Assembly (NCBI RefSeq): GCF_001679925.1 | Contig: NZ_LYUZ01000087.1 | Location: 1 to 60,954, forward strand | Direction: 5' to 3' | Source of the DNA: Leisingera sp. JC1 | GTDB lineage: Bacteria; Pseudomonadota; Alphaproteobacteria; Rhodobacterales; Rhodobacteraceae | DNA length: 60,954 nt | Part shown: piece by piece, positions 1 through 7,771 of the stretch | Layout: each line of letters opens with the position of its first letter | How positions within the stretch are numbered: the first letter of the stretch is position 1 | The notes under the pieces: generated by a model | What the model saw: the letters and a program-made list of their open reading frames with translations, nothing else | Told to the model about the DNA's origin: nothing | Databases searched by the model: none | Made by a program: the position numbers and the translations under genes

Positions 1-12
1 CTGCGGTCAGAG

Positions 13-174
13 CTGCGGTCAGAGGCCACGGATTGCCCTTTCGGCCCTCCTGATGGCGCTCCTGGCTCCTGCGGCTGTCTCTGCCGGAGACTGGTCCAGC
101 TCCGGCAGCTTCGACCTGAAAGAGACCACTGAAATCCGCGAAAGTCTGGCCTCGGCTCCGGCTTCCTCCCAGGG
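13..174 (+). repeat. Terminal redundancy: same 162 bp as 60793-60954
   Basis: Exact match over 162 bases to the window end, showing a circular molecule written with overlap. Bases 1-12 repeat bases 13-24 and are absent from the other copy, so they are probably an assembly artefact. Confidence 0.95.
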
Positions 175-841
175 CGGCTGGAACTTCGCCACGAGGGAAA
201 GTGAGTGGGTTGCCCTCGATGCCTTTGAACGCTCGCGGCCGGGAAAGCAGCCCCCTGCCCCGGCCACCTTCCGCCTTCCCTCCGGCTCCAATGTCGAGCA
301 GCTGTTTGCCCTCATCGCATTTGCTGAAGCTCCCGGCGGCCGCTATGACGCGATCCATCACGGCGCCAAGGTGAAGCCCGGCAAGAAACCCTCACAGATG
401 ACGCTTGCGGAAATCTACGCCTGGATCGACCGCACGCCGGGCCAGCCCCATGCCATCGGAAATTTCCAGATCATACCTTCGACATTGCTTAACTTGCAGA
501 AACGTCTGGGCCTGCCTGACGGAACCCGGTTCAGTCGGGAGACACAGAACCGCATGGCCGCGCTTCTGATTTCTGACGCCGGGTATCAGAAGTTCGCGGC
601 TGGCCGGATGTCACGCTCCACCTTCATGGACAACCTGGCGCGCATCTGGGCTGGCTTACCGCTCGCCTCAGGTAAATCCGCTTATCATGGGTATGCCGGG
701 AACCGCGCAACCATCACGCGGGATTTCTACGGTGAGCAGATGGAAAGGATCTTTGGCTCCGGTAAGGCAACGGTGACCACTGCCTCCTCTGCTCCGATCA
801 CAAAGCCATCGGCCGCTGGCTGGACCGGACTTGGGCAATGA
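53..841 (+). CDS. Lysozyme-like lytic transglycosylase of the conjugation system (3' part of a gene crossing the window ends)
   Basis: Predicted secreted peptidoglycan-cleaving enzyme that would open the cell wall for the transfer channel, the role VirB1/Orf169 plays elsewhere. From the ATG shown it is 262 aa and begins in a hydrophobic stretch ending AVSA, a likely signal-peptide cleavage site. The central part (residues 80-230) resembles phage lambda-type endolysins: a Glu in FAEAPGG, then AIGNFQI, then IWAGLP and YHGYAGN. The family match is by eye. Because the window is a circle, the frame continues unbroken upstream through the copy at 60793-60954 to an ATG at 60464, so this ATG is probably not the true start and the full protein may reach 385 aa. 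It lies after the relaxase gene, which supports a transfer role. Confidence 0.75.
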   Translation: MALLAPAAVSAGDWSSSGSFDLKETTEIRESLASAPASSQGGWNFATRESEWVALDAFERSRPGKQPPAPATFRLPSGSNVEQLFALIAFAEAPGGRYDAIHHGAKVKPGKKPSQMTLAEIYAWIDRTPGQPHAIGNFQIIPSTLLNLQKRLGLPDGTRFSRETQNRMAALLISDAGYQKFAAGRMSRSTFMDNLARIWAGLPLASGKSAYHGYAGNRATITRDFYGEQMERIFGSGKATVTTASSAPITKPSAAGWTGLGQ

Positions 842-994
842 TGCAGCAAGTTGGCAGATCCTGCAGCACGAAACAGACAAGCGCCAGGATTTAGGAAATC
901 CACTTTAAGGCGAACTAGGCGACGGAAACAGACCGAGGCAGACCGCCCGAAACAGCTACAGTCCGAGCGCTTGTACGAGGTCTTCAAATGCGAC

Positions 995-1312
995 ATGAAA
1001 GCAGCGGACTATGCTCTGAAGGCGGCAGCTATGATTGTGGTGGCTGGCGCTCTCTCAGGAGGGGCTTACAGCGTGCTCAAGTCTGCCAGCAGCTTCGTGC
1101 ATGTGCTCTTTCCGGTAGCCGGGTTTGCAGGCACCGCCGCCTTGCTGTGGGTTGCCTGTCAGCTCTTGTTTGCCTTTGCTCTTTCCCTGGACAAGTCAGG
1201 CAGACTTCGACGCGCCACGCACCTGGTGCAAGTGGTAGCGGCCATTTTCATCGCCGCTATTATCGGCCAGTTGTTCCCTCTGTTCATGATGATCTGGACC
1301 GCCGGCCTATGA
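995..1312 (+). CDS. Small three-helix membrane protein
   Basis: Unrecognised protein of 105 aa from the ATG at 995. It has three hydrophobic segments at about residues 5-25, 33-58 and 75-102, with charged loops, so it should be an inner-membrane protein. The same frame stays open back to a TTG at 851, adding 48 residues rich in Arg and Lys; I prefer the ATG because the extension looks like random basic sequence. It follows the transglycosylase gene on the same strand and may be the last gene of the transfer operon. Function unknown. Confidence 0.5.
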   Translation: MKAADYALKAAAMIVVAGALSGGAYSVLKSASSFVHVLFPVAGFAGTAALLWVACQLLFAFALSLDKSGRLRRATHLVQVVAAIFIAAIIGQLFPLFMMIWTAGL

Positions 1313-1317
1313 TCCGA

Positions 1318-1659
1318 TCAACCCCGCCTCCACACCCGGTATTCGTCCAGCGTCCGGTAAAACTCACCGGACCTGATCCCGAGCAGGAAGAGAAAGTACA
1401 CGGCAGCAAAAAGCCCTGACCAGACGCCGAAGATCGAGGCCCAGGATACGGTCAGAAAAAAGAGTGCGCAGTGTCCTGTCAGCTGCCTCTCCAACCCTTT
1501 GACTGCCTCGGTCTGAAGCCGGGGCGACTCTGACTGTAACACGTTTCCGGTTAATTTTCTGGGCGACCCTTGCTGCACCGGAACTGGCAGTTGATGTCCC
1601 CGGCTAACCTGCAGGGGTATCCAAAGCATTACGGGCGGCTCGGGCGGTGCAGACTTCAA
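1318..1659 (-). CDS. Possible small two-helix membrane protein
   Basis: Open frame of up to 113 codons converging on the preceding gene. Its last 60 residues contain two clear hydrophobic segments separated by a short loop and end in a charged tail, which looks like a real membrane protein. The first 40 residues look non-coding, so the true start is probably downstream of 1659, perhaps a GTG or TTG near residue 29. No ribosome binding site decides it. It could also be a chance frame. Confidence 0.3.
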   Translation of the reverse strand: MKSAPPEPPVMLWIPLQVSRGHQLPVPVQQGSPRKLTGNVLQSESPRLQTEAVKGLERQLTGHCALFFLTVSWASIFGVWSGLFAAVYFLFLLGIRSGEFYRTLDEYRVWRRG

Positions 1660-1703
1660 GGGTTTTGGGCACTCCGCTCGACAGACCTGGCTCGAAATGA
1701 AAA

Positions 1704-1731
1704 GGCCAAGGTGTTTTTGAACACCTCGGCC
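1704..1731 (-). terminator. Bidirectional hairpin terminator
   Basis: Two 12-base arms (1704-1715 and 1720-1731) pair at 11 of 12 positions around a 4-base loop. On the minus strand the stem is followed by TTTTC, placing a Rho-independent terminator after the H-NS-like gene. The rest of 1660-1780 shows no gene. Confidence 0.65.
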
Positions 1732-1780
1732 TCTGTCTGTCCTCTGGTAGGAGCGGGAAATCTTGAGCCCGGTCAGCTCG

Positions 1781-2092
1781 TCATGTGATTTCCAGGTCTG
1801 TAAGGTCAGCTCCAGCTTGCAGTACCTCGTAGACCCATTTGGGTTTGCGGCCCCTGCCCGTCCAGGTTTGGTCTGGGTTCCCCGGGTTTCTGTATTTTGG
1901 GACCGCTTTCCCTTTCTGTCTTTTCACCGCTGACGGAAAAACGTCCTCCAGGGAAAATCCAAATTCACCTACGGCTTTTTCTGCCGCCAGATGCGCCGAC
2001 CTCAAGTCTTCCTTCTGCCGCGCTTCAATCGCGTTTGCCAGATCAGCCTGCAGCTGCTTCAATTCGGCAGACGACATTGTATTCAAATCCAT
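1781..2092 (-). CDS. H-NS family nucleoid-associated protein
   Basis: Predicted DNA-binding protein of 103 aa that would bind AT-rich or curved DNA and silence or moderate plasmid genes. The N-terminal 45 residues form a coiled-coil-like oligomerisation region (many Leu, Glu, Gln, Ala). The C-terminus carries the H-NS signature KYRNP, then TWTGRGRKPKW, the loop that enters the minor groove. The ATG at 2092 is chosen because AGGA lies 6 bases upstream; the frame also opens 11 codons earlier without such a site. Plasmid-borne H-NS proteins commonly reduce the fitness cost of the plasmid; that role here is inference. Confidence 0.88.
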   Translation of the reverse strand: MDLNTMSSAELKQLQADLANAIEARQKEDLRSAHLAAEKAVGEFGFSLEDVFPSAVKRQKGKAVPKYRNPGNPDQTWTGRGRKPKWVYEVLQAGADLTDLEIT

Positions 2093-2177
2093 TGCCATTC
2101 CTATAACTTTGCCTCTGGTGAGCACTGAATAGTTTAGCGACTAAAAAAAATCCAGAATATCCTTTGCGCGTAGAAAA

Positions 2178-2564
2178 TTACCCGCACCAACTTTGTCTCC
2201 GCCCTCCCCTATATGGGCGCGCTAATCCTTCGGAAATCAGAATACTGCCCAGGTCGTGCCCATGCAGAAAAATACGGGCAAGCCCCCTCCCGTATTTGTC
2301 CCGGCCAGGAAGCACAATGAACTCGACCGTTCCGGCTTCCCTAACCAGTTGACGAGCACGGCGTGTCGCTTCATCGCCAAGGGCTTTTTCATACCGGCAC
2401 CGCGGCTTGTATGTTTCCGGGGTGTCGTAACCCACAAGCCGGAACCGATCGTTTCCAACATCGGCCGTGTCACCGTCGATCAGATATATGTCCCGGCTGC
2501 TTAACGGTGCCGCCTGGGCCACGGCGGCCGAGACTAGAAAGAGTATTGCAGCAAGGAACCTCAT
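2178..2564 (-). CDS. Secreted thermonuclease-like nuclease (SNase family)
   Basis: A 128-aa protein with a signal peptide (about residues 1-18, ending AQAA) followed by one staphylococcal-nuclease fold. The catalytic set is visible: IDGDT (Ca-binding Asp), RLVGYDTPE (Arg, Asp and Glu) and GRGLARI (second Arg). It should cleave DNA or RNA in the periplasm or outside the cell. It is the last gene of a minus-strand run and overlaps the preceding membrane-protein gene by 4 bases (ATGA), implying translational coupling. Related small nucleases are common on mobile elements; what this one does in conjugation is not known. Confidence 0.88.
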   Translation of the reverse strand: MRFLAAILFLVSAAVAQAAPLSSRDIYLIDGDTADVGNDRFRLVGYDTPETYKPRCRYEKALGDEATRRARQLVREAGTVEFIVLPGRDKYGRGLARIFLHGHDLGSILISEGLARPYRGGRRQSWCG

Positions 2565-3220
2565 GCCCGGGCCTCGAAAACACGTTCAGCTTTATTGGCT
2601 GGCAAGCGCTCTCCCCTGTGGTTCAGCGGCCACCCGCTTTGATCAGTATCCATTTCCAGCTCGGGGGCGAGATAGAAACCCGGCGTCCAGCGTTCAGCAC
2701 CGCAAGAGCACCGCTCCAACCGATCTGTCGCTCGCACTATCGGCAGATCGTTCTTGAAGCGCGGCCAGCCAAGCGTTGCAAAGCCGGCGCACCTCATGCT
2801 TCCTTTTCCACCCACTGGCTTGAATTCGCATTCGTGTTCTCTTCCACCGCCAGGAAGAGTTCTGGAGGGCAAGGAAAATCCGGCGCGCACTATTTGCAGA
2901 GGGTTCACGCCGACCAAAACTCCCACCGCAATCAAGGTGATGAAAATAAAAGGGTAGCCGTACTGGAGCATTGGCGCCTCTTGGATCACCACTGAGACGT
3001 CAGCTGCTGCCACTGCGAGCAAGCCAGCTCTGAAAATGTCGAAACAGAAGTATGCGAACGGCGCTGTAAGCATGTTTGCCAGCCCGAAGTCGCCAAGGCG
3101 CATGTTTCGCAGGGCAGCTGCCATACAGAAAATTGCGACACCGCAGAAAAACCAAGCATACCCGATGTAAGGTGCGGCGACTCTGGCCTGGTCGAGGACG
3201 ACCCAAAAATCTTGAAACAT
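2561..3220 (-). CDS. Membrane protein with soluble C-terminal domain, unknown function
   Basis: Unrecognised 219-aa protein. About three or four hydrophobic segments fill residues 15-120, followed by a roughly 100-residue soluble tail with several Cys and Trp (GFATLGWP, CSCGAE). AGG lies 7 bases before the ATG. It overlaps the downstream thermonuclease by 4 bases, so the two are probably made together; it may anchor or export its partner, but nothing in the sequence proves this. Confidence 0.7.
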   Translation of the reverse strand: MFQDFWVVLDQARVAAPYIGYAWFFCGVAIFCMAAALRNMRLGDFGLANMLTAPFAYFCFDIFRAGLLAVAAADVSVVIQEAPMLQYGYPFIFITLIAVGVLVGVNPLQIVRAGFSLPSRTLPGGGREHECEFKPVGGKGSMRCAGFATLGWPRFKNDLPIVRATDRLERCSCGAERWTPGFYLAPELEMDTDQSGWPLNHRGERLPANKAERVFEARA

Positions 3221-3253
3221 TCTGAAACCTATATGCCTATGTGTGATGCCCGG

Positions 3254-3769
3254 TTAGCGAGCTTTGGAAATCACCCCGTCTGTCCGGATCGCCGCGAAGT
3301 CTGAGGCTGTTCGCCTGGACATCTCCACGCCGTCTCCTGACATGATCGCTTCGACGTGATCTGTCACTTTGATCACGGAACCGTCGGCCTCGATGGCTGT
3401 TAGATCTCCATCCCGCGTGTGGGAAACAGAACCATCGGCCTTGATGCGGATCCACGCGCCGTTGACCTGTACAGCTACCTCGTAATCATCGGCCTTGATC
3501 CCTTGCCAACCTTGAGCTGGATCCCGGCGCAGGACTATTTGATCCGGGCGCATTTTAATTTGCACGTCGCCGTTTTCAGTTTGGTCAGACGCTTTGACCA
3601 CCACGAACGCCTCTTGCTCGGCCGGATCCCGGTGAATAGACGCGTTGCCATTTCTGGGCGGCCACAGTTTGGCGGCCTCCCGCTGGTTTCCTGACTGGTC
3701 CCTGTGAAATCCGATGTACATCTGCGCCGAACGCCAGGTCCGGCTCAATCCTTCAGACAACATGTTCAT
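3254..3769 (-). CDS. Hypothetical protein with beta-repeat character
   Basis: Unrecognised protein of 171 aa. The C-terminal half has short repeats of the type IKADGSV / IEADGSVIKV / IRTDGVI, spaced as in small beta-solenoid or phage tail-spike-like proteins. The start at 3769 is favoured by GAGG ten bases upstream; a TTG at 3778 in the same frame has a poorly spaced site. It sits in the minus-strand run between 4842 and 2178. Confidence 0.62.
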   Translation of the reverse strand: MNMLSEGLSRTWRSAQMYIGFHRDQSGNQREAAKLWPPRNGNASIHRDPAEQEAFVVVKASDQTENGDVQIKMRPDQIVLRRDPAQGWQGIKADDYEVAVQVNGAWIRIKADGSVSHTRDGDLTAIEADGSVIKVTDHVEAIMSGDGVEMSRRTASDFAAIRTDGVISKAR

Positions 3770-3833
3770 GATTGCCAATCCTCATATTGCAGGTCAGTGA
3801 CCCTGCGAAACTCTTTGACGCCGCTCACGAATT

Positions 3834-4247
3834 TTAGGAGTACATGTGCTGCGCACGCTTGTCGGACTTGTAAATCGGCCAATCGCGCAACCTTTCTAGT
3901 CCTATCTCGGATTGTCTCTCTCTTGATATTTGAACAAAGAATGACGGTGCTGGCAGGCTACGATGGAGCTGTTCCAATGTTCGTTTCGACCAGGCGCGGG
4001 TTCTGAAAAACTTCCGGACGCTAACAGCACGTTGCTCGACTGTATCCAGAGCCTCCTGAAGGCCGTCACAGAACTCGTCATACTGCCCTTCGAGCGGGCA
4101 TCCTTCCACCTTGTATCCAAGGTTCTCAAGGTTCTTTCGAATGGCCCAATAGCGCACGCCGCGATCCGGTCGTTCCATTATCTCGCGGTCAAATTGCTTC
4201 CAGAATTCTCTATGTGCTCGCATTTCTTTCAGGCTATTCTTTGACAA
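3834..4247 (-). CDS. Hypothetical protein
   Basis: Unrecognised basic protein of 137 aa from a TTG directly abutting the stop of the upstream gene, or 129 aa from an ATG at 4223. No membrane segments or signal peptide. It contains a possible helical repeat around YDEFCDGLQEALDT. The position suggests coupling to the upstream gene, but neither start has a good ribosome binding site. Confidence 0.55.
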   Translation of the reverse strand: MSKNSLKEMRAHREFWKQFDREIMERPDRGVRYWAIRKNLENLGYKVEGCPLEGQYDEFCDGLQEALDTVEQRAVSVRKFFRTRAWSKRTLEQLHRSLPAPSFFVQISRERQSEIGLERLRDWPIYKSDKRAQHMYS

Positions 4248-4424
4248 TCAGGCTACGCGCCGATGCCGTTCCTGGCAGAACATCCCACCGGGGACCGCGG
4301 CCTCCATCGTGAAGCCCAGCTTCATTGCCATTTCATAATCGACACACGGGATTTCCACCCCGTCATACTCGATGTTCCAGACGGTAGAACCGTCACTGAG
4401 GATCAATTCAATCAATCTGATCAT
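4248..4424 (-). CDS. Small hypothetical protein
   Basis: A 58-aa protein starting MIRLIELILSDG. The start is well defined: GGAGG lies 7 bases before the ATG at 4424, while the frame upstream of it overlaps the previous gene. No known motif seen. Member of the 4842-2178 minus-strand run. Confidence 0.6.
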   Translation of the reverse strand: MIRLIELILSDGSTVWNIEYDGVEIPCVDYEMAMKLGFTMEAAVPGGMFCQERHRRVA

Positions 4425-4452
4425 CGTCCTGCCTCCGGGCGTCAGTTGGAAA

Positions 4453-4611
4453 TCAGCGGGTGCCTTCGCGGCGTTCACGCTCATATTCTTCGACGGTCAG
4501 GCCGCGGCGGTAGGCGTCAAGTTCTTCATGAAGTTCATCGAGACCTGTCTGCTCATCAAGGCTGCGTCCCTTCTCCAGTTCTTCGGACCATTCTTCAAAG
4601 CGTTCTGTCAT
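4453..4611 (-). CDS. Very small acidic coiled-coil protein
   Basis: A 52-codon gene with a strong site (GGGAGG, 5 bases before ATG at 4611). The product is rich in Glu and Arg (MTERFEEWSEELEKG ... EYERERREGTR) and should be almost entirely helical. It fits exactly between its neighbours (4630 upstream, 4424 downstream), which supports it as a real gene. Function unknown. Confidence 0.62.
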   Translation of the reverse strand: MTERFEEWSEELEKGRSLDEQTGLDELHEELDAYRRGLTVEEYERERREGTR

Positions 4612-4629
4612 GGCTGCCTCCCTTGGGCG

Positions 4630-4842
4630 TCAGTTGGAAAATTTGGGCTTGATGCTGGGCAATGTGCAGGTCGAGCCAGCTGGAGTCTGGTCAGCGCATT
4701 GTTCCGGTTGGATCGTGTAGTCCCAGTGCATCGGGATAATAAGATCGGAGTCACGAATTGCTTGTCGCGCCTGGCTAATGTCAGAGAACCCGTCCCAGCG
4801 CTGCACCTCTCGGCCGCCATCGGTGAAAACGATTTTGAACAT
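4630..4842 (-). CDS. Small hypothetical protein, first gene of the minus-strand run
   Basis: A 70-aa protein starting MFKIVFTDGGREV, with GAGG about 8 bases upstream. Two Cys near the C-terminus. It is the first gene after the 41-bp palindrome at 4889-4929 and so is probably controlled by whatever binds there. Not recognised. Confidence 0.62.
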   Translation of the reverse strand: MFKIVFTDGGREVQRWDGFSDISQARQAIRDSDLIIPMHWDYTIQPEQCADQTPAGSTCTLPSIKPKFSN

Positions 4843-4888
4843 GGTAGTGCCTCAGGAAAAATCCGGGTTTCGTCTCTTGCATCACTAA

Positions 4889-4929
4889 TATCACACCTAT
4901 ATCATGCTTGCAATGATATAAGTGTGATA
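4889..4929. promoter_or_regulatory. 41-bp palindrome between divergent operons (operator)
   Basis: Two 17-base arms (4889-4905 and 4913-4929) match as an inverted repeat at 16 of 17 positions around a 7-base centre. Each arm contains TATCACA and TATATCAT, two half-sites in tandem. It lies between the divergent starts at 4842 (minus) and 4944 (plus) in an AT-rich gap, as expected for an operator serving both operons. The binding protein is not known; the adjacent resolvase-like protein is a candidate. Confidence 0.7.
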
Positions 4930-4943
4930 CAGATGGGGAAATC

Positions 4944-5519
4944 GTGAAAAGAGGCTTTATCCGCTCTTTCAAATCCGGGCCGACCCTCCGCAGCCAGAAG
5001 GCGGCGCTTCGAGCGGCGGGCCTGGATGTCGATGACCCATTTGGCCCGGTCCATTCCGAGGATAGGGAGGTTGCGATTGCCAGTCTGGAGCCGGGAGATG
5101 TTCTTGTGGTGGCTTCAGCGTCCTGTCTGGGGTTCTCCGCGCGCGATGTTCTCGAAGCTCTCAGTGAAATTGGGAAGCGCGGCAGCTCGGTGCTGGATCT
5201 CGATACATCCGAGACTGTTTCGATTCATCCGGATGCCGTGCCTGCTTTGGAGTTTGCTGCACGCGCTGAGAGTAGCAGCCGGGCTGCGGCTTTGTCTCGC
5301 GCGCGGCAGGCCCGTCGGGAAAGCGGCAACCTAGGCCAAAAACCCTTTGAGTGGTCCGCGGAGAAGATCCACACTATCCTCCAGATGCGCGGTGAGGGGG
5401 CCACAAACGCCCAGATCTCAGAGGCCGTGGGGGCCAGCATCGCTACATTGAACCGAAAAATTCGAGAGCTGCGCGACAACGGCAAGCTCAGTGACACTTC
5501 CAAGAAAGGCGCTGATTGA
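4944..5519 (+). CDS. Resolvase-like protein lacking catalytic residues, probable DNA-binding regulator
   Basis: A 191-aa protein with the outline of a small serine recombinase: an N-terminal domain aligned to the resolvase fold (FIRSFK... RSQKAALRAAG, then DVLVVASASCLGFSARDV) and a C-terminal helix-turn-helix (TNAQISEAVGASIATLNRKI). The catalytic Ser expected in the RVS motif is Phe here, and the Arg residues normally in DRLGRS are replaced (SCLGFS). It should therefore bind DNA without recombining it. The start is GTG with GGGGAA just upstream. It lies next to the 4889-4929 palindrome and ends one base into the next gene. Confidence 0.7.
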   Translation: MKRGFIRSFKSGPTLRSQKAALRAAGLDVDDPFGPVHSEDREVAIASLEPGDVLVVASASCLGFSARDVLEALSEIGKRGSSVLDLDTSETVSIHPDAVPALEFAARAESSSRAAALSRARQARRESGNLGQKPFEWSAEKIHTILQMRGEGATNAQISEAVGASIATLNRKIRELRDNGKLSDTSKKGAD

Positions 5520-5839
5520 TGAATGAAATTACTGAACAGGTGCTTACCGAGCGGATTCAGGATCAAGAGCGGATTATCTCTAATCTGCGGGAGCGGCTTC
5601 AAGCAGCCGAAGAAAACAGCGCAGACTATGTTGTTCGGCGCCTCAGGCTCCACGGTACAATTCTCCTGCACGTAGCTGGCGACATGCAAAAGTACGAAGG
5701 CTCCGTTAGAGCTGAAGGACTGAAACGAGTTGGTGAAGACCTGATCAGCCAAACTTGGGATCTCGACAGCGCTCCGTTGGCAGAGGATGTGAAAGTTGCC
5801 GTGAAATCTGCTTGCAACAACGGTTTGTACCGGTGGTAA
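5519..5839 (+). CDS. Hypothetical coiled-coil protein
   Basis: A 106-aa protein whose first 35 residues (TERIQDQERIISNLRERL) form a clear coiled coil; the rest is soluble and mixed. Its ATG overlaps the stop of the upstream gene by one base (TGATG), so translation is probably coupled, and AAGAAAGG lies about 10 bases before it. Not recognised. Confidence 0.62.
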   Translation: MNEITEQVLTERIQDQERIISNLRERLQAAEENSADYVVRRLRLHGTILLHVAGDMQKYEGSVRAEGLKRVGEDLISQTWDLDSAPLAEDVKVAVKSACNNGLYRW

Positions 5840-5865
5840 TCTACCCTTCTAGGAAAGGTGGATAG

Positions 5866-6087
5866 ATGAGACTTCTGGCGTTTCTCTACCTGATGGCGGC
5901 CGGTGTTTCCGGTGTGATCTTGGGAATCGAACTACATCAGTCATGGAGCCATGGCGCTGTACTTTACAATCCTGGTGGCAAGCTTCTCTTCTTGATGTGG
6001 CCAGTAGTTTTCCTGGTCGGGTCGCACCTTTGCCTGAAGGCCTCCCTGTCCGCCAAGTCAATTTCCAACAGAGGTGCAGAGCGGTGA
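5866..6087 (+). CDS. Small two-helix membrane protein
   Basis: A 73-aa protein with hydrophobic segments at about residues 3-22 and 40-60. A strong site (AGGAAAGG) lies 8 bases before the ATG. Its end overlaps the GTG start of the next gene by 4 bases. Not recognised. Confidence 0.6.
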   Translation: MRLLAFLYLMAAGVSGVILGIELHQSWSHGAVLYNPGGKLLFLMWPVVFLVGSHLCLKASLSAKSISNRGAER

Positions 6088-6494
6088 AAGAATTGGAACG
6101 AAGGCGAACTGTCCTTCAGGCTAGTGGAATTCGCGTCGTCTATTTTGGCGATTTCTACTATCTGGGCCTTCCTGGGGTCCGCATACTTGAGCCAGAGCAA
6201 ACAGATAGTGGTGCATGGGAAGCTTGGACAGCTTTCACCTTAGACGCTGACCAATCAAAAGAAGAAAAGCTCGTGGAGTTGCACACTGACGATGCAGGGA
6301 TGACGCCCGAACTGTTTTTTCATGTTTTGGCTGGAATTGAGGCAGGATTTTCAGCCGGCCTTTCTTGTGGGCGGTCAGAGGTTCAGAATGCAGCGAGCTA
6401 TGCCTTTAAGGCGCTGTCCGGCGAACTGGATGTCGGACCTCTGTGCGAAGTTGCTGCTGATGCCCTAAAAGACTCCAAGAAAGGTGCAGATTAG
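6084..6494 (+). CDS. Hypothetical protein
   Basis: A 136-aa soluble acidic protein. The frame is open further upstream inside the preceding gene, but the GTG at 6084 (GAGG nearby, 4-base overlap with the previous stop) is the natural start. It ends in SKKGAD, the same six residues that end the 4944-5519 product, because the junction DNA is repeated. Not recognised. Confidence 0.6.
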   Translation: MKELERRRTVLQASGIRVVYFGDFYYLGLPGVRILEPEQTDSGAWEAWTAFTLDADQSKEEKLVELHTDDAGMTPELFFHVLAGIEAGFSAGLSCGRSEVQNAASYAFKALSGELDVGPLCEVAADALKDSKKGAD

Positions 6495-7159
6495 TGCTCA
6501 AAGGATGGCGAGACTTAATCTCATCCAAGAAAGTGGATGAAGGCCATGTATGGGACCACGTTAAGCCTGTACTGGAAGCGATAAGAGTATCGCTCCCAGC
6601 GTATCGCGAGCTACCAGTTGTAGATCCCTCAACTCGCCGACCGGCGGTGTTCGAAATTTCGTCTTCTCGTGCTGTATGGGAGATCCCACTGTCAGGAGGT
6701 CGCGCTTGTTTCATGCGTGTTGACCGCACGAACTTTGGCAATGAAAATCAGTTCGTTGTCTTCGTTCGAGCAAGTGACTTTTACGCAATTTGGCGAGCGG
6801 TAGAGTATACTAAGGGTAGAGAAGAGCCAGATCGACCACCTGAGTTATCAAGAATTCCGCTTGATCGTAAGTGGGGCTGGCAAGCGAAATGCTGGGCGGA
6901 GGGCAAGTCGAATCCAGTACCTCTTGCAAATGTCACATATCACCCAGACTACGGAATTGGGTTCAACGACGGCATTACACGAACGCTTTGGCTGCTTCAC
7001 AACAAAGCACCGATTTTCCCGGTTCTTGTGCGCGGGCAGGACAGCGCTTTTGGACTGCACGAGACAGTAGGGGATAGTGACATGGCGTGTGAAAGCCTTG
7101 AACAACTGTTTGTGGATTTCTACCCTCCCCAAAAGAGTGCAACCGAAGGGACACGATGA
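6494..7159 (+). CDS. Hypothetical protein
   Basis: A 221-aa soluble protein starting at a GTG that overlaps the previous stop by one base (TAGTG), with AAGAAAGG upstream. Rich in Trp and Arg; no signal peptide, membrane segment or known catalytic motif seen. It overlaps the next gene by 4 bases. Codon use is slightly more AT-rich than in the transfer genes, hinting at a different origin. Confidence 0.6.
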   Translation: MLKGWRDLISSKKVDEGHVWDHVKPVLEAIRVSLPAYRELPVVDPSTRRPAVFEISSSRAVWEIPLSGGRACFMRVDRTNFGNENQFVVFVRASDFYAIWRAVEYTKGREEPDRPPELSRIPLDRKWGWQAKCWAEGKSNPVPLANVTYHPDYGIGFNDGITRTLWLLHNKAPIFPVLVRGQDSAFGLHETVGDSDMACESLEQLFVDFYPPQKSATEGTR

Positions 7160-7536
7160 TGGCATGGGACGGCGTAAAAATCACTCCGGACGAAGTTGAA
7201 AAGGCAGTTCGAGAACGGCTTGAAATTGAGGTCGTAGATGACCCAGCAGATATTCTGAAGCTCATCGAAGATGAAACCCAGGAGCTTTGGTCAGCCTCAT
7301 ACCGCGATGGAAAAGAAATAAAAGCTGCTGTCGTGCTGGTTCGATGGGATGATGAATGGTGCAATCTGAAGGTGCTCACAGAAGATGAAGGACCGGTGGC
7401 GACCGCTGTGCCGGAAACCATCCTCGACATGCTTACCCCCACAAGTAACCCGTTCGCGCAAGAATGGCGGGATGATTGCCGGAAAATTTCCTCCGGCGTG
7501 TCCGCCGTTATCCGCCCTGGCGGGATGATCCGCTAA
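7156..7536 (+). CDS. Hypothetical acidic protein
   Basis: A 126-aa acidic protein. The ATGATG start overlaps the upstream stop. No motif recognised. It continues the plus-strand run 4944-7749, in which nearly all genes are coupled by short overlaps. Confidence 0.58.
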   Translation: MMAWDGVKITPDEVEKAVRERLEIEVVDDPADILKLIEDETQELWSASYRDGKEIKAAVVLVRWDDEWCNLKVLTEDEGPVATAVPETILDMLTPTSNPFAQEWRDDCRKISSGVSAVIRPGGMIR

Positions 7537-7560
7537 GCAGTTCCAAGAAAGGGCCGGTGA

Positions 7561-7749
7561 ATGACCGCCGATACTCCAGACCAGAGCATTGACACCATCT
7601 CAGATCAGGCGGATCTCTGGGCCTTTTGGAACGGCTTCGGCGATGCTGACGAGCTGAAACAATGGGGTGAAAATGCTGAACGTGAAAGACTGGGTGAACA
7701 AGCTTCCCAATCGGGGCAGATCGCCCAGTCCTCGCAGGGCAATTTCTAA
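7561..7749 (+). CDS. Small hypothetical protein
   Basis: A 62-aa acidic protein, last of the plus-strand run. AAGAAAGG lies 8 bases before the ATG, within the repeated junction motif TCCAAGAAAGG also found before 5519 and 6494. Gln- and Ser-rich tail. Not recognised. Confidence 0.5.
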   Translation: MTADTPDQSIDTISDQADLWAFWNGFGDADELKQWGENAERERLGEQASQSGQIAQSSQGNF

Positions 7750-7771
7750 AGGAGGAGTTGAAGGCAGGGAA

